Shown: one piece after another, positions 46,275-57,372 of the stretch
Layout: every line of letters starts with the position of its first letter
How positions within the stretch are numbered: the first letter of the stretch is position 1
Assembly (NCBI RefSeq): GCF_001411555.2
Contig: NC_049910.1
Location: 28,367,150-28,431,149 of the forward strand
Reading direction: 5' to 3'
DNA: 64,000 nt
From: Juglans regia
Taxonomy: Eukaryota; Streptophyta; Magnoliopsida; Fagales; Juglandaceae
The notes under the pieces: model-generated
What the model was told of the DNA's origin: nothing
The model's database searches: none
Seen by the model: the letters and a program-made list of their open reading frames with translations, nothing else
Made by a program: the position numbers and the translations under genes

Positions 46275-48802
46275 TGGGGTGTAAAACCCCGACCCCAAGA
46301 GTCTGGAGAGTTAACTCACATAACCTGAATATCAACTCCAACAATACCAATATAATTCCAAAACTAAGAATATATTCTTCCAAATCTTCAAAACAACGTA
46401 AACACTTCAAATAATAAACCATTCATACTCATGTATCAAATCCTCAATATCACAACCCAAATAAAATATCAATTTTTCTTCATGTCTCAAATAACAACTT
46501 AAAATAAATAAAAAAAATTAACGTAAGTCCCATAAACTGTCTAAATCCATTGAAATCAACAATAAACAAATAATATCCAACGGCTGTACTAATATTGCAA
46601 GATATCCAAACTATTCACACCTAATCTTGCCCACAGACTCTAATACTGATGCCCAACTGAACCACCAATGTCATCTGAAAATATTATGAAGATTAAGGGG
46701 TGAGTTATCAACAACTCAGCAAGCAAAGAGCATATACTAGCATGTAAACATGAGTATTTTATAACGTTCAGCATGCAAATAAAATATTTTACTTTCAGAA
46801 TGCAAAAACCACATATTTACTCTTGAAATGCATAAACAAACTTGGCACAAAAACACTAGAGCGAAATTTCCAAAGAGACAAACTTATTTCTCAAAAAGAA
46901 AATTTATTGGCATTTCCAAACTGAAACATTATAATCATAACATCTCTTAGCATCACATCGGGACAGATACCATGTTTAACCCCCGTGGTAGGGTTATAAA
47001 CCACCATTATACCTGTGGCTGGGCCGTATACCATGTTTCACCCCCGTGGTAGGATTATAAACCACCATTATACCCGTGGTTGGGCCGTATACCATGTTTC
47101 ACCCCCGTGGTAGGTTATAAACCACCATTATACCCGTGGTTGGGCCTTAACAGAAAACAGAACATATATCATTGGAATCAGATCACAATCATATAGAGAA
47201 TCAGGACTTCATGCCAAAGTTTTCGGATGACACATCATATCAAAATAAAACATTGGATAGCTTTAGATCACTTCAGATGTTCGAAATAAACAGAATCAAA
47301 ATATTTTCATTCATAACAACAACTTTTAGATTTTCATATTCGCTCTTTTGCATAGTTCTGAAACAAGATGTACAAAATTGGCTTATGTCTACACCAGTCA
47401 AGACAGAAAATACTTTCTCTTATATTGAATTTATGCATATGTAGAATAAACATTTGAGGTTGTTTTCAGATCATTTCTTTTCAAAAACAAACATGCTTAT
47501 TTTCAAATTCAACCTCATTTCATTTCTTTTATGCAAAAAATTGGTATATAAACCCCGCTTACCTGACTTCCGTGTATTATCAACACCTTGAGTCGGAACT
47601 CTAGTAGTGACACTACCTGAACAAAACATATACCCAATATTTAATAAACCAATACAATAAGCTACTATTTATTGAGTAATAAATCAAAATAGTCTCTTCT
47701 TAACTCAATAATTACCATAACAATTAAACCTGAACAGCTCTCTCCTCAAACCATTCGCATTTAAAACCCAAAACAACCACATTTTTTTAACACCAAACCA
47801 ACCATAAATATTTCCAAAACCAACAACAGCAACTCCAATGATTAAAACATAACCCAACCAAACTTCACCTCCAACCTTCAGATAAAAATTTCCAGTGCAA
47901 TCATCAATATTTTAGTCATTCAACAATTCAAGACTTGCATAAAAATATCCAATACAACTAGCTCAAAACACCCATAAATTTACACCAAATAGTCTCAATT
48001 AATAGTCCAAAACAGTCTCACAAAGCCTTCCAAAAGTCATACTCCTCAACTTCAAGAATTCCATCACACACCACCACAATATCCGAACCCTACCAAATGC
48101 TTTGGGAGTGACTTACCTAAAAAAGTCACGAAAACTTCAAACCACTTCGAACCAATGCAACCCACTGTAGTCTATGCCCAGAAAAGTTTACAGCAATCTC
48201 TAGTGAAAGAGAAAGTGACCTGCACAAGGAAGGCTTGAGAAGTTGAGTGTGTGCATACGGCAAGCAAAACAGAGTGTGTGTATATGTGTGTAATCAAAAC
48301 AGAGCAAACCCAAAATAGAAGAGAGGCCTGCATGAGTAACGCCAGAAGAAAAAAGAAGAAGAAGAAAGAAATAAAAAAAATGGAAGAGAGAGATGCTGGA
48401 TTGAGGGGAGGAATTACCAACGGTTGTTCAAGAACTAAAACTCCAGTGGCGTCAAAGTTGAAGCTCTAACACTTTGAGTCGAACGCACGGTGAAGGGATA
48501 GAGGAATTGAGAGGAACAGATTGAAGAGCCTGCATAAATGTGCGAGTTCGTTTCTTGAACATGGTAAGAGGTAAAATCAACTGCAAGGGTTATGGGTTGG
48601 TGCGTACAGTTTGAGCGATATGCGGAATTGCAGTGCAGTGGGAAGAAACCGTGGAGAAGAAAAACAGTGCAGCAGAAAAGGGGATTAAACCTCACCAAAA
48701 CGACGCCGTTCGAGTCTCTCATCAAGTGCTCTTGGGCCGGGCTTCGTGCATTCGGGCTGGCTTCCAAAAGAACTGGGCTTAGAGCCCGAGTATTACATGG
48801 GG
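46275..48802 (-). mobile_element. solo LTR, gypsy family 3, with TSD TGGGG
   Basis: TGTAAAACCCCGACCCC at 46280 to GAGCCCGAGTATTACA at 48797 (2518 bp), flanked by TGGGG at 46275-46279 and 48798-48802. Removing it rejoins the TRIM-like LTR to ...AATATGGGGTATCACA. Its end matches 22846-23353. It contains a 61-bp tandem repeat. Confidence 0.93.
46967..47149. repeat. three 61-bp tandem repeats in the solo LTR
   Basis: Units start with ATACCATGTTT at 46967, 47028 and 47089. Each has CCCCCGTGGTAGG and a 'ttatac(c)cgtgg' phrase. A related single unit ('ccatgttttacccccgtggtaggattgtgct') is in the family 2 LTR at about 20819-20850, so the motif spans LTR families. Confidence 0.85.
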
Positions 48803-49034
48803 TATCACAATCCCCTTACGTTCTCGATGTCCTCATCAAGCCCATCCGTCATAGGTATCACGGCTCATCTCCAATATAATTTTTACTCTCCAAAAAGATT
48901 AGCCAATGGTACAATTAATGGAACTCCATTGTAAGTTGGAACATTATAAAGAGTAAGAATTTCTCATTCTCAATCAACGTGGGATCTCATACACCACTTA
49001 CCCTTATCACTTATCATTCAATATGGGGAATCAT

Positions 49035-49440
49035 ACGTACAATAATATGATGATCATAATTTACTTTAGTCACTAACTTAAGGGTACGTAACTACTACCA
49101 ACCATTACATAACGGATACATGAGGACAATTACTTGAAAGTACTATTTGTGCTTGCCTTTGCCACTTCCTTCTTGAGCTTATCTTCCACCCAATGCCACG
49201 TCAATTCACTTCCATTGCACACCTCAGTCACGCGGTGATCGACTTTTTCCATTAATACACATGACCCTTTCAAGAAAATATCATGTCAAATTCTTACTCG
49301 AATTTAGGCTTTAAGCGGGATAGAGAGTGACATATTATAAAATGGGTCGTAGAACATTTATTATTCATTTTATGTTATTGGAAATATTTATTATACGAAA
49401 AATAATAAATATTGTAAGGTCCATAGCTAGTCTACTTTAT
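49035..49440. other. duplicated flank upstream of the SEO pseudogene
   Basis: 49029-49165 is repeated in inverted orientation at 61433-61553, including 'ataatatgatgatcata' and 'tggatacatgaggacaat'-type phrases. 49166-49440 shows nothing recognisable. Confidence 0.6.
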
Positions 49441-49936
49441 ATGTCACTCACTCTCTCACTTAATGCCTTAAGTTTGGACAAGAATTTGAGGTAATCTTTA
49501 AAATATGATGATGTCATCACTAGGGCCACATGTGTTACACTGGCAAGGTGTGGAGATGCAGTGGGACGTGAATTAGCTCACACAAGGCCGTCTTGAGTAC
49601 TGCGCATGATGAGCCTCATGCACCAATAATTTTCTAACGACTTCTCAGTATATAGACAGACTGATGGTTAGGGAGAAGCGTGGAGTGGTGTGTTTCTGCA
49701 TGGGTTTTCGTCATGGGAAGGTAGCAAATCAAGCATGAGTTCAATACTATTAATTGCTTCAAAAAAAAAAAAAAAAAAAAGCATGAGTTCAAAGTAGAGA
49801 AAAATAAAACTATAAAAAACTTATAAACATTGGGGAGAGGAACGCTCAGTGAGGAAAAGTAGAAGATCAGAAGTGTTAGGTTTACGCCCAAATCTTACAC
49901 AGATAAATTTACACGTTTTTGTTCACTTCGGACGTC
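49441..49936 (+). other. upstream region of the SEO pseudogene
   Basis: This is the counterpart of 43223-43740 (inverted). It contains an A-run (about 49760-49780). No clear TATA box stands at a suitable distance from the ATG at 49937. It could be the real upstream region or an intron before the exon at 49937. Confidence 0.4.
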
Positions 49937-50398
49937 ATGGACATCTCCGTTGAAGAAATCTCGATTTTAAAGCCCATTTTTGATGGGATAAGAGATAAGG
50001 ATGAACCGTATAAAATTGTATGGATCCCGATAGTGGAGCATTGGAACGATGACATGCAAGCGAAGTTCGACATGTTGCAGTCCAAAATGCCGTGGTACAT
50101 ATTGCAGGGTTTTCCACCAACAGTAGCAGGCATCCAGATCATGAAGAATGAATATTGCAGCTTAAAGAATAAGCCTATCGTCGTGGTGATAAACCCACAA
50201 GGGGAGGTGGTGCATCCAAATGCTCTCCGCATGATTCGGCTATTCGGAATTAAGGTCTTCCCTTTCACGAAGGGAGATGAAGATCATGCGATAATGCCTA
50301 AAGGATTGCATTTCCAAGTACAGCACGTCGAGCAGTGGCCCGAGGCAGGTAAAGTTGTTTTCGAAACCCTAAATGCATGCATACGTACACATAAATGG

Positions 50399-50702
50399 TA
50401 TTAGAATGATCTCATGCATCCTCTCAAGTTGTCTCTCAAGTTCACTCTGACAAGTCGGTGACAGGAGAACCACCTACCACCAAATTGATGGAATCTATTG
50501 CTGTTATTCATTTTTTATTTTATTGATTTACAATGTACTGCAGTATATATATATACAGCAGAAAATGAATAAATGAATAAAATAAAGAATGAATAACAGA
50601 AATAGATTCCATCAATTTGGCGGTGGTTTTCCTGTAACCGACTTGCCAAAGGGAAATGGAGAGGGAACTTGAGAGGCTGCATGAGATAATTCTAATAAAT
50701 GG
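50399..50702. repeat. long imperfect hairpin (foldback MITE) in the SEO intron
   Basis: The left arm (about 50401-50515: TTAGAATGATCTCATGCATC, 'cctctcaagtt', 'ccaaattgatggaatctatt', 'gctgttattcatt') is complementary to the right arm (about 50570-50695). A short loop contains 'tgcagtatatatatatac'. TA flanks both arms (50399-50400 and 50696-50697). This looks like a short inverted-repeat element; a long hairpin RNA would form if it is transcribed within the SEO intron. Confidence 0.75.
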
Positions 50703-51758
50703 AAAGAGATGGGAAGGGGTTTGGCCCGAGAAATGCATACACATCAACTTAGCTATCATATATGTTGTTTTAAAGATAATCTATGCATGGTGTACGTTCC
50801 ATTAACACAATTTAAGGTCACTACAAGAAAACCCACCTTTTTCAGCGCCAATTTTCGTCGCAATTACCACCTTAATTCGCCGCATACCTCTTTTCGCGGC
50901 GCTATTTGCATCGCCGCATGTTGGTTGAAATAATATGCATTTTTTTCCCCAAAGTCAACGAGATACTAGAATCGCTGCAACTGCAATTTTTTTCCGGCGG
51001 CTTCAGCTCGCCAAAAATTAAAGTGATTAATCGCCAGAAATACGTGTGCAGCCATCACATTTAATCGATGGAAGAAATCATTTGCGTCAATAATTGTCGT
51101 CCCAAAAAGTTCATAAAATCGTCGCAATAAACCTTTTTCCAACAAATATTTCTTTCGACGCTAAAAGCTAATGGGAACCATAAAGATTTTTTTCGACGAA
51201 CATCCTTCGCCGCAATTAGACATTGCCATTGATTATGAAATCGTCGTAAATAGTTATTTCCTTTCCATTGGAAATTTTCGACGATAAAAGCTATTTGCGA
51301 CGTACATTAATAGTCGCAAATAAGTATTTTGACGAAAATTTAAATTTGCGGCGACTTAAAGTCGCCGCAAATAATCTGTTAAAAAATAAAAATAAAATTT
51401 ACTTGTGAGACGTTTCACTAGTGTCATTATCCTTATGATATCTTTTTATGGTATCATAAATGTGGATTAACTTCTTTAAAGAAGTTAATCCACATAAAAC
51501 AGATTTACCAACCAATAAAAATAATTAAAAAATCAAGATTTTCTGTAAGCAACTACCCAAGTTTTTAACTCCAACTACCTAAGACAATTCTGTAAGTAAT
51601 AAATTGAAACCAAGATTACAAAGCATCTAGATTAATAACCATTGCCACTTTCTATGAGAAAACAAGTGCTAAACTATAAGGATTTAAAGAGATTGCTATC
51701 TACCATACAGCTAGCATGCCTGATGGAGTCAGATAAATACATAAGATTGAGGAATTAC

Positions 51759-51828
51759 CTGGTGAATACGCATTTCACCAAGGCGAATCTGTGCATATGC
51801 TTTATCTTTTGCCAAAGCAGGGATATCA
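51759..51828 (-). other. exon-like fragment, unidentified
   Basis: Bounded by a pyrimidine-rich acceptor (TTTTCTTAG) and a donor (CACCAG/GTAATT) on the minus strand. One frame reads DIPALAKDKAYAQIRLGEMR, which looks like real protein. I do not recognise the source. Confidence 0.45.
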
Positions 51829-52780
51829 CTAAGAAAATACAAAACACCTCTTGATATGGTAAAAAAATATGGATCATTCAGTAATAGCTTTGTAGAAAAC
51901 TGGAGGAGAGAGAGAGAGAGCCAATTACCTTCGTGAATACATATCCAGCAATGAGCCATTATCATTCACTAAATATAAATCGAATTAACTCCAACTGAAA
52001 AGGGAAGGTGTATTATAATAAAAATAGTATAATACAAGTCCAATGTTATTAAACATAGAGCATTGAGATGAGATCAAAATCACGACACAGCAAGTTACAA
52101 AGAAAACATAGAGACTTTATGGCTGAGATAAATATGCCAATTCTTACAAGATAAAAGCTACATTTACTTTCTACAGTAGTTTGAGAAAAGAAGGAAAATC
52201 ACCTTGAACTAATAAAGTTAAAGCAGCACTAAGAGACGCATTTGACCTAAACATTGCAAATGGCTTCTACTCCCCAATTTTTGGAACCCATGTACCCAAA
52301 GGAATTGAACAAATGGGTTGCTGAAGAATGGGCAAGGAGCTTAAAGAATGTCTAAAAAACCTGTAGATGCCTGAAAATTAGGCCCATGGATTAGTTTCTT
52401 AGTGCTGGACCCTCAAGTGACAATCCCACGAAGAAGTTTACATTTTAGTATCCCTAACAGTGAAGCAAGATGCAATAGCTGTAGAAAAGAACCATCCTGT
52501 GAAGAATGGATAATGGGAATAGTTGCCACCTTGTTTTGTAAATCCTTCTGATGCAAATGAGTGAATGGTTTTCCATCATTTTTGAATACTTCTGATGCAA
52601 ATCCTTGTATATTTTTATTTTTAAAACAAAATGAATGTCCTCTCTTAATCCATCAGAGCATAGTAAGTCTTTCTGATATTTATGATGTCAGCCTTTGTAC
52701 ATATCATTTTAAAATACAAAGATTTAATTCTTCATAACTACCACAGTTCAACAAAACACAGAAGATTATTCCAGAGATAC

Positions 52781-52870
52781 CTCTTTCGAAATTAGAATGA
52801 AGTCTGATGCATTGAGAACTCCAACAAACTGACTCTTGCAAAAATCCCAGAGAAGAGCCACATAGAGTCC
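52781..52870 (-). pseudogene. captured exon resembling SNF4 / KIN-beta-gamma
   Basis: Ninety bases lie between an acceptor (CTTCCAG) and a donor (GAG/GTATCT). The translation includes ALLWDFCKSQFVGVLNASDF and ends ILISKE. Plant SNF4-type subunits of SnRK1 (the energy-sensing kinase) have a CBS-domain segment of the form PLWD..K..FVGVLSA.DFILILRE, matching in order and spacing. It is a single captured exon and cannot make a functional subunit. Confidence 0.65.
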
Positions 52871-53477
52871 CTGGAAGTAGTTTCTCAAATGTCATCTTTT
52901 TAATATGACATTTGAGAAATAAGTTTTACACTTTTCTTCTGTCTTTATATTCCATAGTTTAATTCATTGTTCAAGTAATCTGAGCATAAGATTTGGATCT
53001 TTATAGCAGAGGATTGGGTTATAAAGTTTCAGTTTTTGTTGTGTTGAGATTGTGAATTTGGCTTATTCAATTACTAAAACACACAACATCCTTACCATAC
53101 AGTGCACAAAAGTCTAATATTGCACCAAATAGTTAGGTCAAATGTACAAAACTTTGATAATTTCCATAACAATATATTGTTATATATATAGTTAAGTCAA
53201 ATGTATTACTCACTGCCATTACAGCCTGTGAAGGAGGAGTTGGCCTGAAAACACATGTTGAACTTTAACAAATTAGAAGTATATTAAAACATAAAAAATA
53301 AGCAAGCAAAAACTGCACCATAATTGGCAACACGTCTGAATTCAATACAAAAAGCAGCTAGAAGTGAGAAATGTTCAAAATCAAACTATCAGTTTGAACT
53401 CATTTATATTATCAAGCAAAAGCATATCAAAATGTTGCCCTACATGAAATCAAGCAAAGGACCCTAAAATCTGTTAC

Positions 53478-53543
53478 ATCTTTGTTATAATGATCACCAA
53501 CAAGGACAAATGTCGAAGCAAACATCAAGGGTCCCAGTGATAC
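53478..53543 (-). pseudogene. captured exon resembling DNA2 helicase/nuclease
   Basis: Sixty-six bases follow the acceptor TATCAG. The translation is VSLGPLMFASTFVLVGDHYN then KD, followed by GTAACA. DNA2 (JHS1 in Arabidopsis), the replication helicase/nuclease, has a helicase motif region reading SLGPLM.ASTFVLVGDHYQLPPLV, so the match runs to DHY and then breaks. It is one exon fragment only. Confidence 0.65.
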
Positions 53544-54179
53544 CTGATACTGGAAAGACTCATGAATCAATCAGAGAGTTCAACATAATCTCTTCATCAA
53601 CAATTCTGCTTAAACAGCAACACCACACCTAATTAAGTTAAAAACACTAAAAACAGTCTCAAATCTGCAGAACAATAAACTAGGTACTTAACAAACAAGC
53701 TTTTATCTTACTCGCACCCATCTAAATATAAACTTACAACTATGTTTCACAATTATTATCAAACATTTTCAACCCAATGCATTCTTCTTTTACTCTATGT
53801 TTCAAAATTTCAACTTTCATTGTTGTTAATCAATTAGAACAAAGGGCAGTTGCGAATGTTATCCATCCATATGTTATTAGATCTATGGAAGGATATATTT
53901 ATTTCTAAGCACCCTAGAAAAAAGCTGAAAATATTAGTTTTGTAAAATATTAAATTTGAAGCTTTTTCTAAACGAGGAATAAGACATAGTATGCCACATA
54001 CTTGTGATTACAGCATGTAATCATCAGTCCACTCTCAAGTTAACTATCAAATTATATAATCTAAGAATTTGTAATATTCTGAGTCAAAAAGACATGGTGA
54101 GTCTGAGATCATCCAAAATGATTTTAATGTCAAGAGTGAATTACTTCAGAAATGTTGAGAGTAGTTTTAATGACCTCAC

Positions 54180-54258
54180 CTTGTCTATGCAATTCTCGAA
54201 CCCATTGTTTGGTTCGAGTGAATCTATCCTGAAGCCAATACATCATATAAATCACAAG
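54180..54258 (-). pseudogene. captured exon resembling a RAB5-type GTPase
   Basis: Seventy-nine bases lie between the acceptor CTTCAG and the donor CAAG/GTGAGG. The translation starts LVIY and ends DRFTRTKQWVRELHRQ. RAB5/RABF GTPases have IIVYDIT...SF.RAKKWVQELQ.QGNP at this point. A two-base shift after VIY is needed to keep the first part in frame, so it is damaged. Confidence 0.55.
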
Positions 54259-54362
54259 CTGAAGAAAAAAATTATTGCAAAGATAGGATAATGGAATCTG
54301 GTGTAACAGGATCTCAAAAAATTAAAGCGTATATACAACAAAGGTTCTCCAGAAATACATAC

Positions 54363-54413
54363 TAGCAGAACTCCCAAGTTATGTTCTGGAGGTGCTTGGA
54401 ACTCACGGAATCT
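54363..54413 (-). other. exon-like fragment, unidentified
   Basis: Fifty-one bases (17 codons) between CCATAG and GTATGT on the minus strand, reading RFREFQAPPEHNLGVLL. It looks protein-coding, but I cannot name the source. Confidence 0.4.
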
Positions 54414-55210
54414 CTATGGCATGAAATGTGGAGAAGTCAATACAACATAATTATTTAGGAAAATAAACACAAACAGAATAAACACGAAAAAATGTTTAAG
54501 ATAATCCGTTTACTGAGAGTTAAATAGGAAGTACAACGTAATACGAAGTGGCACCTACTACATATTTAATTAATAGGACGGAGCTGGAAAAACACGTCAA
54601 TTCTAAACAGGAAAAATCAAAGGAAACATGCTTTTAACTTGGCAATCTTACTTGAGTATCAGATGAGGCACAAATGCGCAGTACAAGATTCAGTTTTTTA
54701 ATAAGTAATTATTAACAAACTGAATCAGGAGTTTGTTAACATTCTTTACCATTATATATTATATAATATATCAGAAGTTTGGGAAACCCCATTAATCACA
54801 AACCCCTATAGCAAGTCAACATTTTCATAAAAATTAACAAGTCAAGACTAGCAAAAATAAGAGTAGGCAATCATCGCATTAACAAGTCAACTAGTAACAG
54901 ATCCATGCGCAAAATGTCTTCATTGCACACAGTATACACATCTTTTAGGCCCCCAAATAAGGATAGAAGCTAATCAAGTAAAAGAGAACTGATTCCGAAA
55001 TTGTCAATGACCGTTATTAACAATTGAGCATGAAAAGGGCTTAATGTTTAAATTACTTACAAGTATACCAGAGGTTGCATCCCAATTATTTGGAAAATAC
55101 TACAACAAGTAGCCATAACAATGATATAAGAACAAATAATTAAGCCACGACTATAATAAGCCATATGATGAGAATATTCTTCTTCTATGCGAAGAGAACA
55201 AAAGACTCAC

Positions 55211-55269
55211 AAAATCCAAGAAATACCAAAAAGAGCATGACAGCCACAACAATAATAAGTGCCAGTCTT
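55211..55269 (-). other. exon-like fragment, possibly MsrB-like
   Basis: It lies between the acceptor TATGCAG and the donor GTGAGT. It reads KTGTYYCCGCHALFGISWI. The GTYYC..C..LF pattern recalls the zinc-binding CxxC of methionine sulfoxide reductase B, but the match is too short to be certain. Confidence 0.25.
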
Positions 55270-56075
55270 CTGCATAGCAGAACAGCAATAGCACAGACAG
55301 ATAATGGAGAAGGTTAGACCAAAAAGCACAAACCAAACGCAAGGGTTCCTCAGTCATTTGTTAAAATATATAAAAAATTATACAGCTATGAGCTAGTAAA
55401 TTTGGCATTTCCCAAAAATTATGCAACAATTCTAGATACTCTTAAAAATGGATCCTAGAATAAAATGACAAAATTTAAGAATGAAACATAATCAGGAATA
55501 TACATGCATAAGTGACACAAAAACCTTTTAAGGTATCTGATTTGAAAATACACACACATTTTCTCTGAGAAACCAGTATAGAATTCACACTTTACAATGG
55601 GGGAGACTTTTACCTTGCAAATTGCAGTATTCAGCACTTAAAATGTAACTAAGATACTACCATAGTAACACTAGCATGTTGATAAGTTTGTTTATAGTTA
55701 TTTCAGTACAACTTATAATTGAACAAACATAATCTATAAAATAAGAATTGAAATGATGATGAAATTCATGGAGATGATGAAGTTCACAACAAGCACGCCT
55801 TTTTAATCAAGAGCCTCTGTATTAGCATAAGGTTCAACCAAATGCACTAGAACAATGTACACCTATCTTCAAAACTTATTGCGAGGTTGTACATCACAAT
55901 CTGAAAATTTGAAAAATCCCCAAAGGCATTCACAAACTAAAAAATCCTTGTAAGCACACAAGAATTTGATGCAACATTTAAGGAAACACAACCAAATGCT
56001 GCCTTACCTTCATTTTACAACTACAAGGATCTAAATAATTCTGGATAATGTCATAGATTAGTGTATCTAGTTTAC

Positions 56076-56150
56076 CTTTAGACCATAAAGCTCGAGCAAG
56101 AACTTTGCCTGTAGGTCCTCACCTCTATTTGAAGGCAATGCTGATTTCAA
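56076..56150 (-). other. exon-like fragment, unidentified
   Basis: The open frame ALPSNRGEDLQAKFLLELYG then LK ends at a good donor (AAAG/GTAAAC). An alternative acceptor inside it (ACCTACAG) would leave a 33-base exon. Source unknown. Confidence 0.35.
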
Positions 56151-56283
56151 AAAACTAACACATAAGTGATCTATTCTAAAAGATTGACTAGATAAAAATA
56201 GTATAATCCGCAAAATGTATTTTTAAAAAAATACAAAGCAGAACAACTTATTGTGTTGAGATCTCATAGCAGATAGTCTATGA

Positions 56284-56289
<6 letters not shown>

Positions 56290-56323
<34 letters not shown>
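56290..56323. repeat. (AT)n microsatellite
   Basis: About 17 AT repeats within CACTA 1. Confidence 0.9.
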
Positions 56324-56325
<2 letters not shown>

Positions 56326-57030
56326 TAGTTTAATCTATCAATACTTAGAGAAAACTTCTGGATTTTAAAAAAAAAAATAAATTGCATGTTGGTGGATCAC
56401 AAAATAGAAATTAAAGCTGGTAAAAACATGTGGAAAAAGATGTAGCAGCAGGACCCAAATTTTAAACCAACCACCCCACCAACTTTTGAACCCTAAAGAA
56501 ACCCAATTTCACCAATCCAGAACCACAACTCATATGCACAAAACAGACAAACAACACAGATGCACTAAAAAGACTCACAACTCAGATGCACAAAAAAAGA
56601 ACCACAACTGAATTCACTACTAAAATGCCACTGCACTAAAACAGAACCACATAACTGATGAAGTTTGTAGTGCGTGCAGTCACAAAGGCTAGTAGAATGC
56701 ACAAAACACAAGCTGAACACCACTTCTCTTTCTTCTATATTTTCTTTATAAGTTTTACTAATTTGAAATATAAAATAGATATTAAACACATGTAGAGCAT
56801 CTGAAGGCATGAACCTTGTTGTTAACAAAACAGAGAAATGCACTAAAAATATAGAGCAGTTACAATCTGTGATGAGTGAATTTGTGAGTGAAAAATTGAA
56901 GTGTGTTGCGTGAGCAAAGGAGAAATGGGTGGGAGCTTGCTGCTGTGAGAGATTCCCAGTAGCAACCCAAAATTCCACAAAACGTAGGAAAAATCTCCAA
57001 AATCCACGGACTGCGCAAATGAAATTCATT

Positions 57031-57243
57031 TCACAGAAATTTCATGGGAGTGGAAATTAACTTGAAGTGAATGTGGGTGTGTTCGTGAGAAGCAGAGAAG
57101 GAGAAGGGCCTTACCACCGATCGGCAACTCAGAACTCCAAGAACTCCCACAAACGCGCGCAGTACCAAACCCACAAGAAATCTGCAGTGGAGAGAGAGAG
57201 AGGGTCTACTGTGAAGGCCCTGGGGTTCGAAGTCAGAGGGTAG

Positions 57244-57278
<35 letters not shown>

Positions 57279-57372
57279 CGAAGATTAGTACCGTGCGAGA
57301 GAGGAAGAGAAGATGAGTTTGGCTCGGGGGGGAAAAATAAAACATTTCGTGCGTTTTGCAGCCCCAGACCAA
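57031..57372 (-). promoter_or_regulatory. leader-like CT-rich region of CACTA 1's minus-strand transcript
   Basis: On the minus strand this has the composition of a plant 5' leader: a long (CT)n tract (57246-57276), further CT-rich sequence, and a switch to a GTAAGG donor-like site near 57100-57110 (GGTGGTAAGGCCC). It lies between the right terminus and the first exon-like pieces, suggesting where a chimeric transcript would begin. No clear TATA box was identified. Confidence 0.35.

Larger units (their letters stand above)
46098..49034 (+). mobile_element. short TRIM-like LTR element, interrupted by a solo LTR
   Basis: 46098 (TGTAACATCCC) to 46279, joined to 48803-48809 (TATCACA), gives a ~190-bp TG..CA repeat. 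A second, 5'-incomplete copy lies at about 48880-49034, separated by ~75 bp of non-coding DNA. Shared phrases include 'cttctcatt', 'gatctcata' and 'cacttatca'. A third, inverted copy is at 62425-62601. Very short LTRs with a tiny interior fit TRIM/SMART elements. A cluster of solo LTRs of a small copia family is the alternative. Confidence 0.55.

Noticed and set aside
49919..49936. An earlier start for the SEO exon, upstream of the ATG at 49937.
   Set aside because: The open frame before 49937 begins with a TTG, not ATG, and an in-frame stop lies about 12 bp further upstream. The first usable ATG is at 49937, and an intron acceptor cannot be placed convincingly.
50399..50702. A conserved microRNA gene.
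   Set aside because: The arms are far longer and more uniformly paired than a typical conserved plant miRNA precursor, and I recognise no known mature miRNA. A foldback element is the simpler reading.
52262..52350. A + strand frame ([20 protein letters not shown]) as a host gene start in CACTA 1.
   Set aside because: It is only about 30 codons, on the opposite strand to the other exon-like pieces, and has no recognised similarity. Not annotated.
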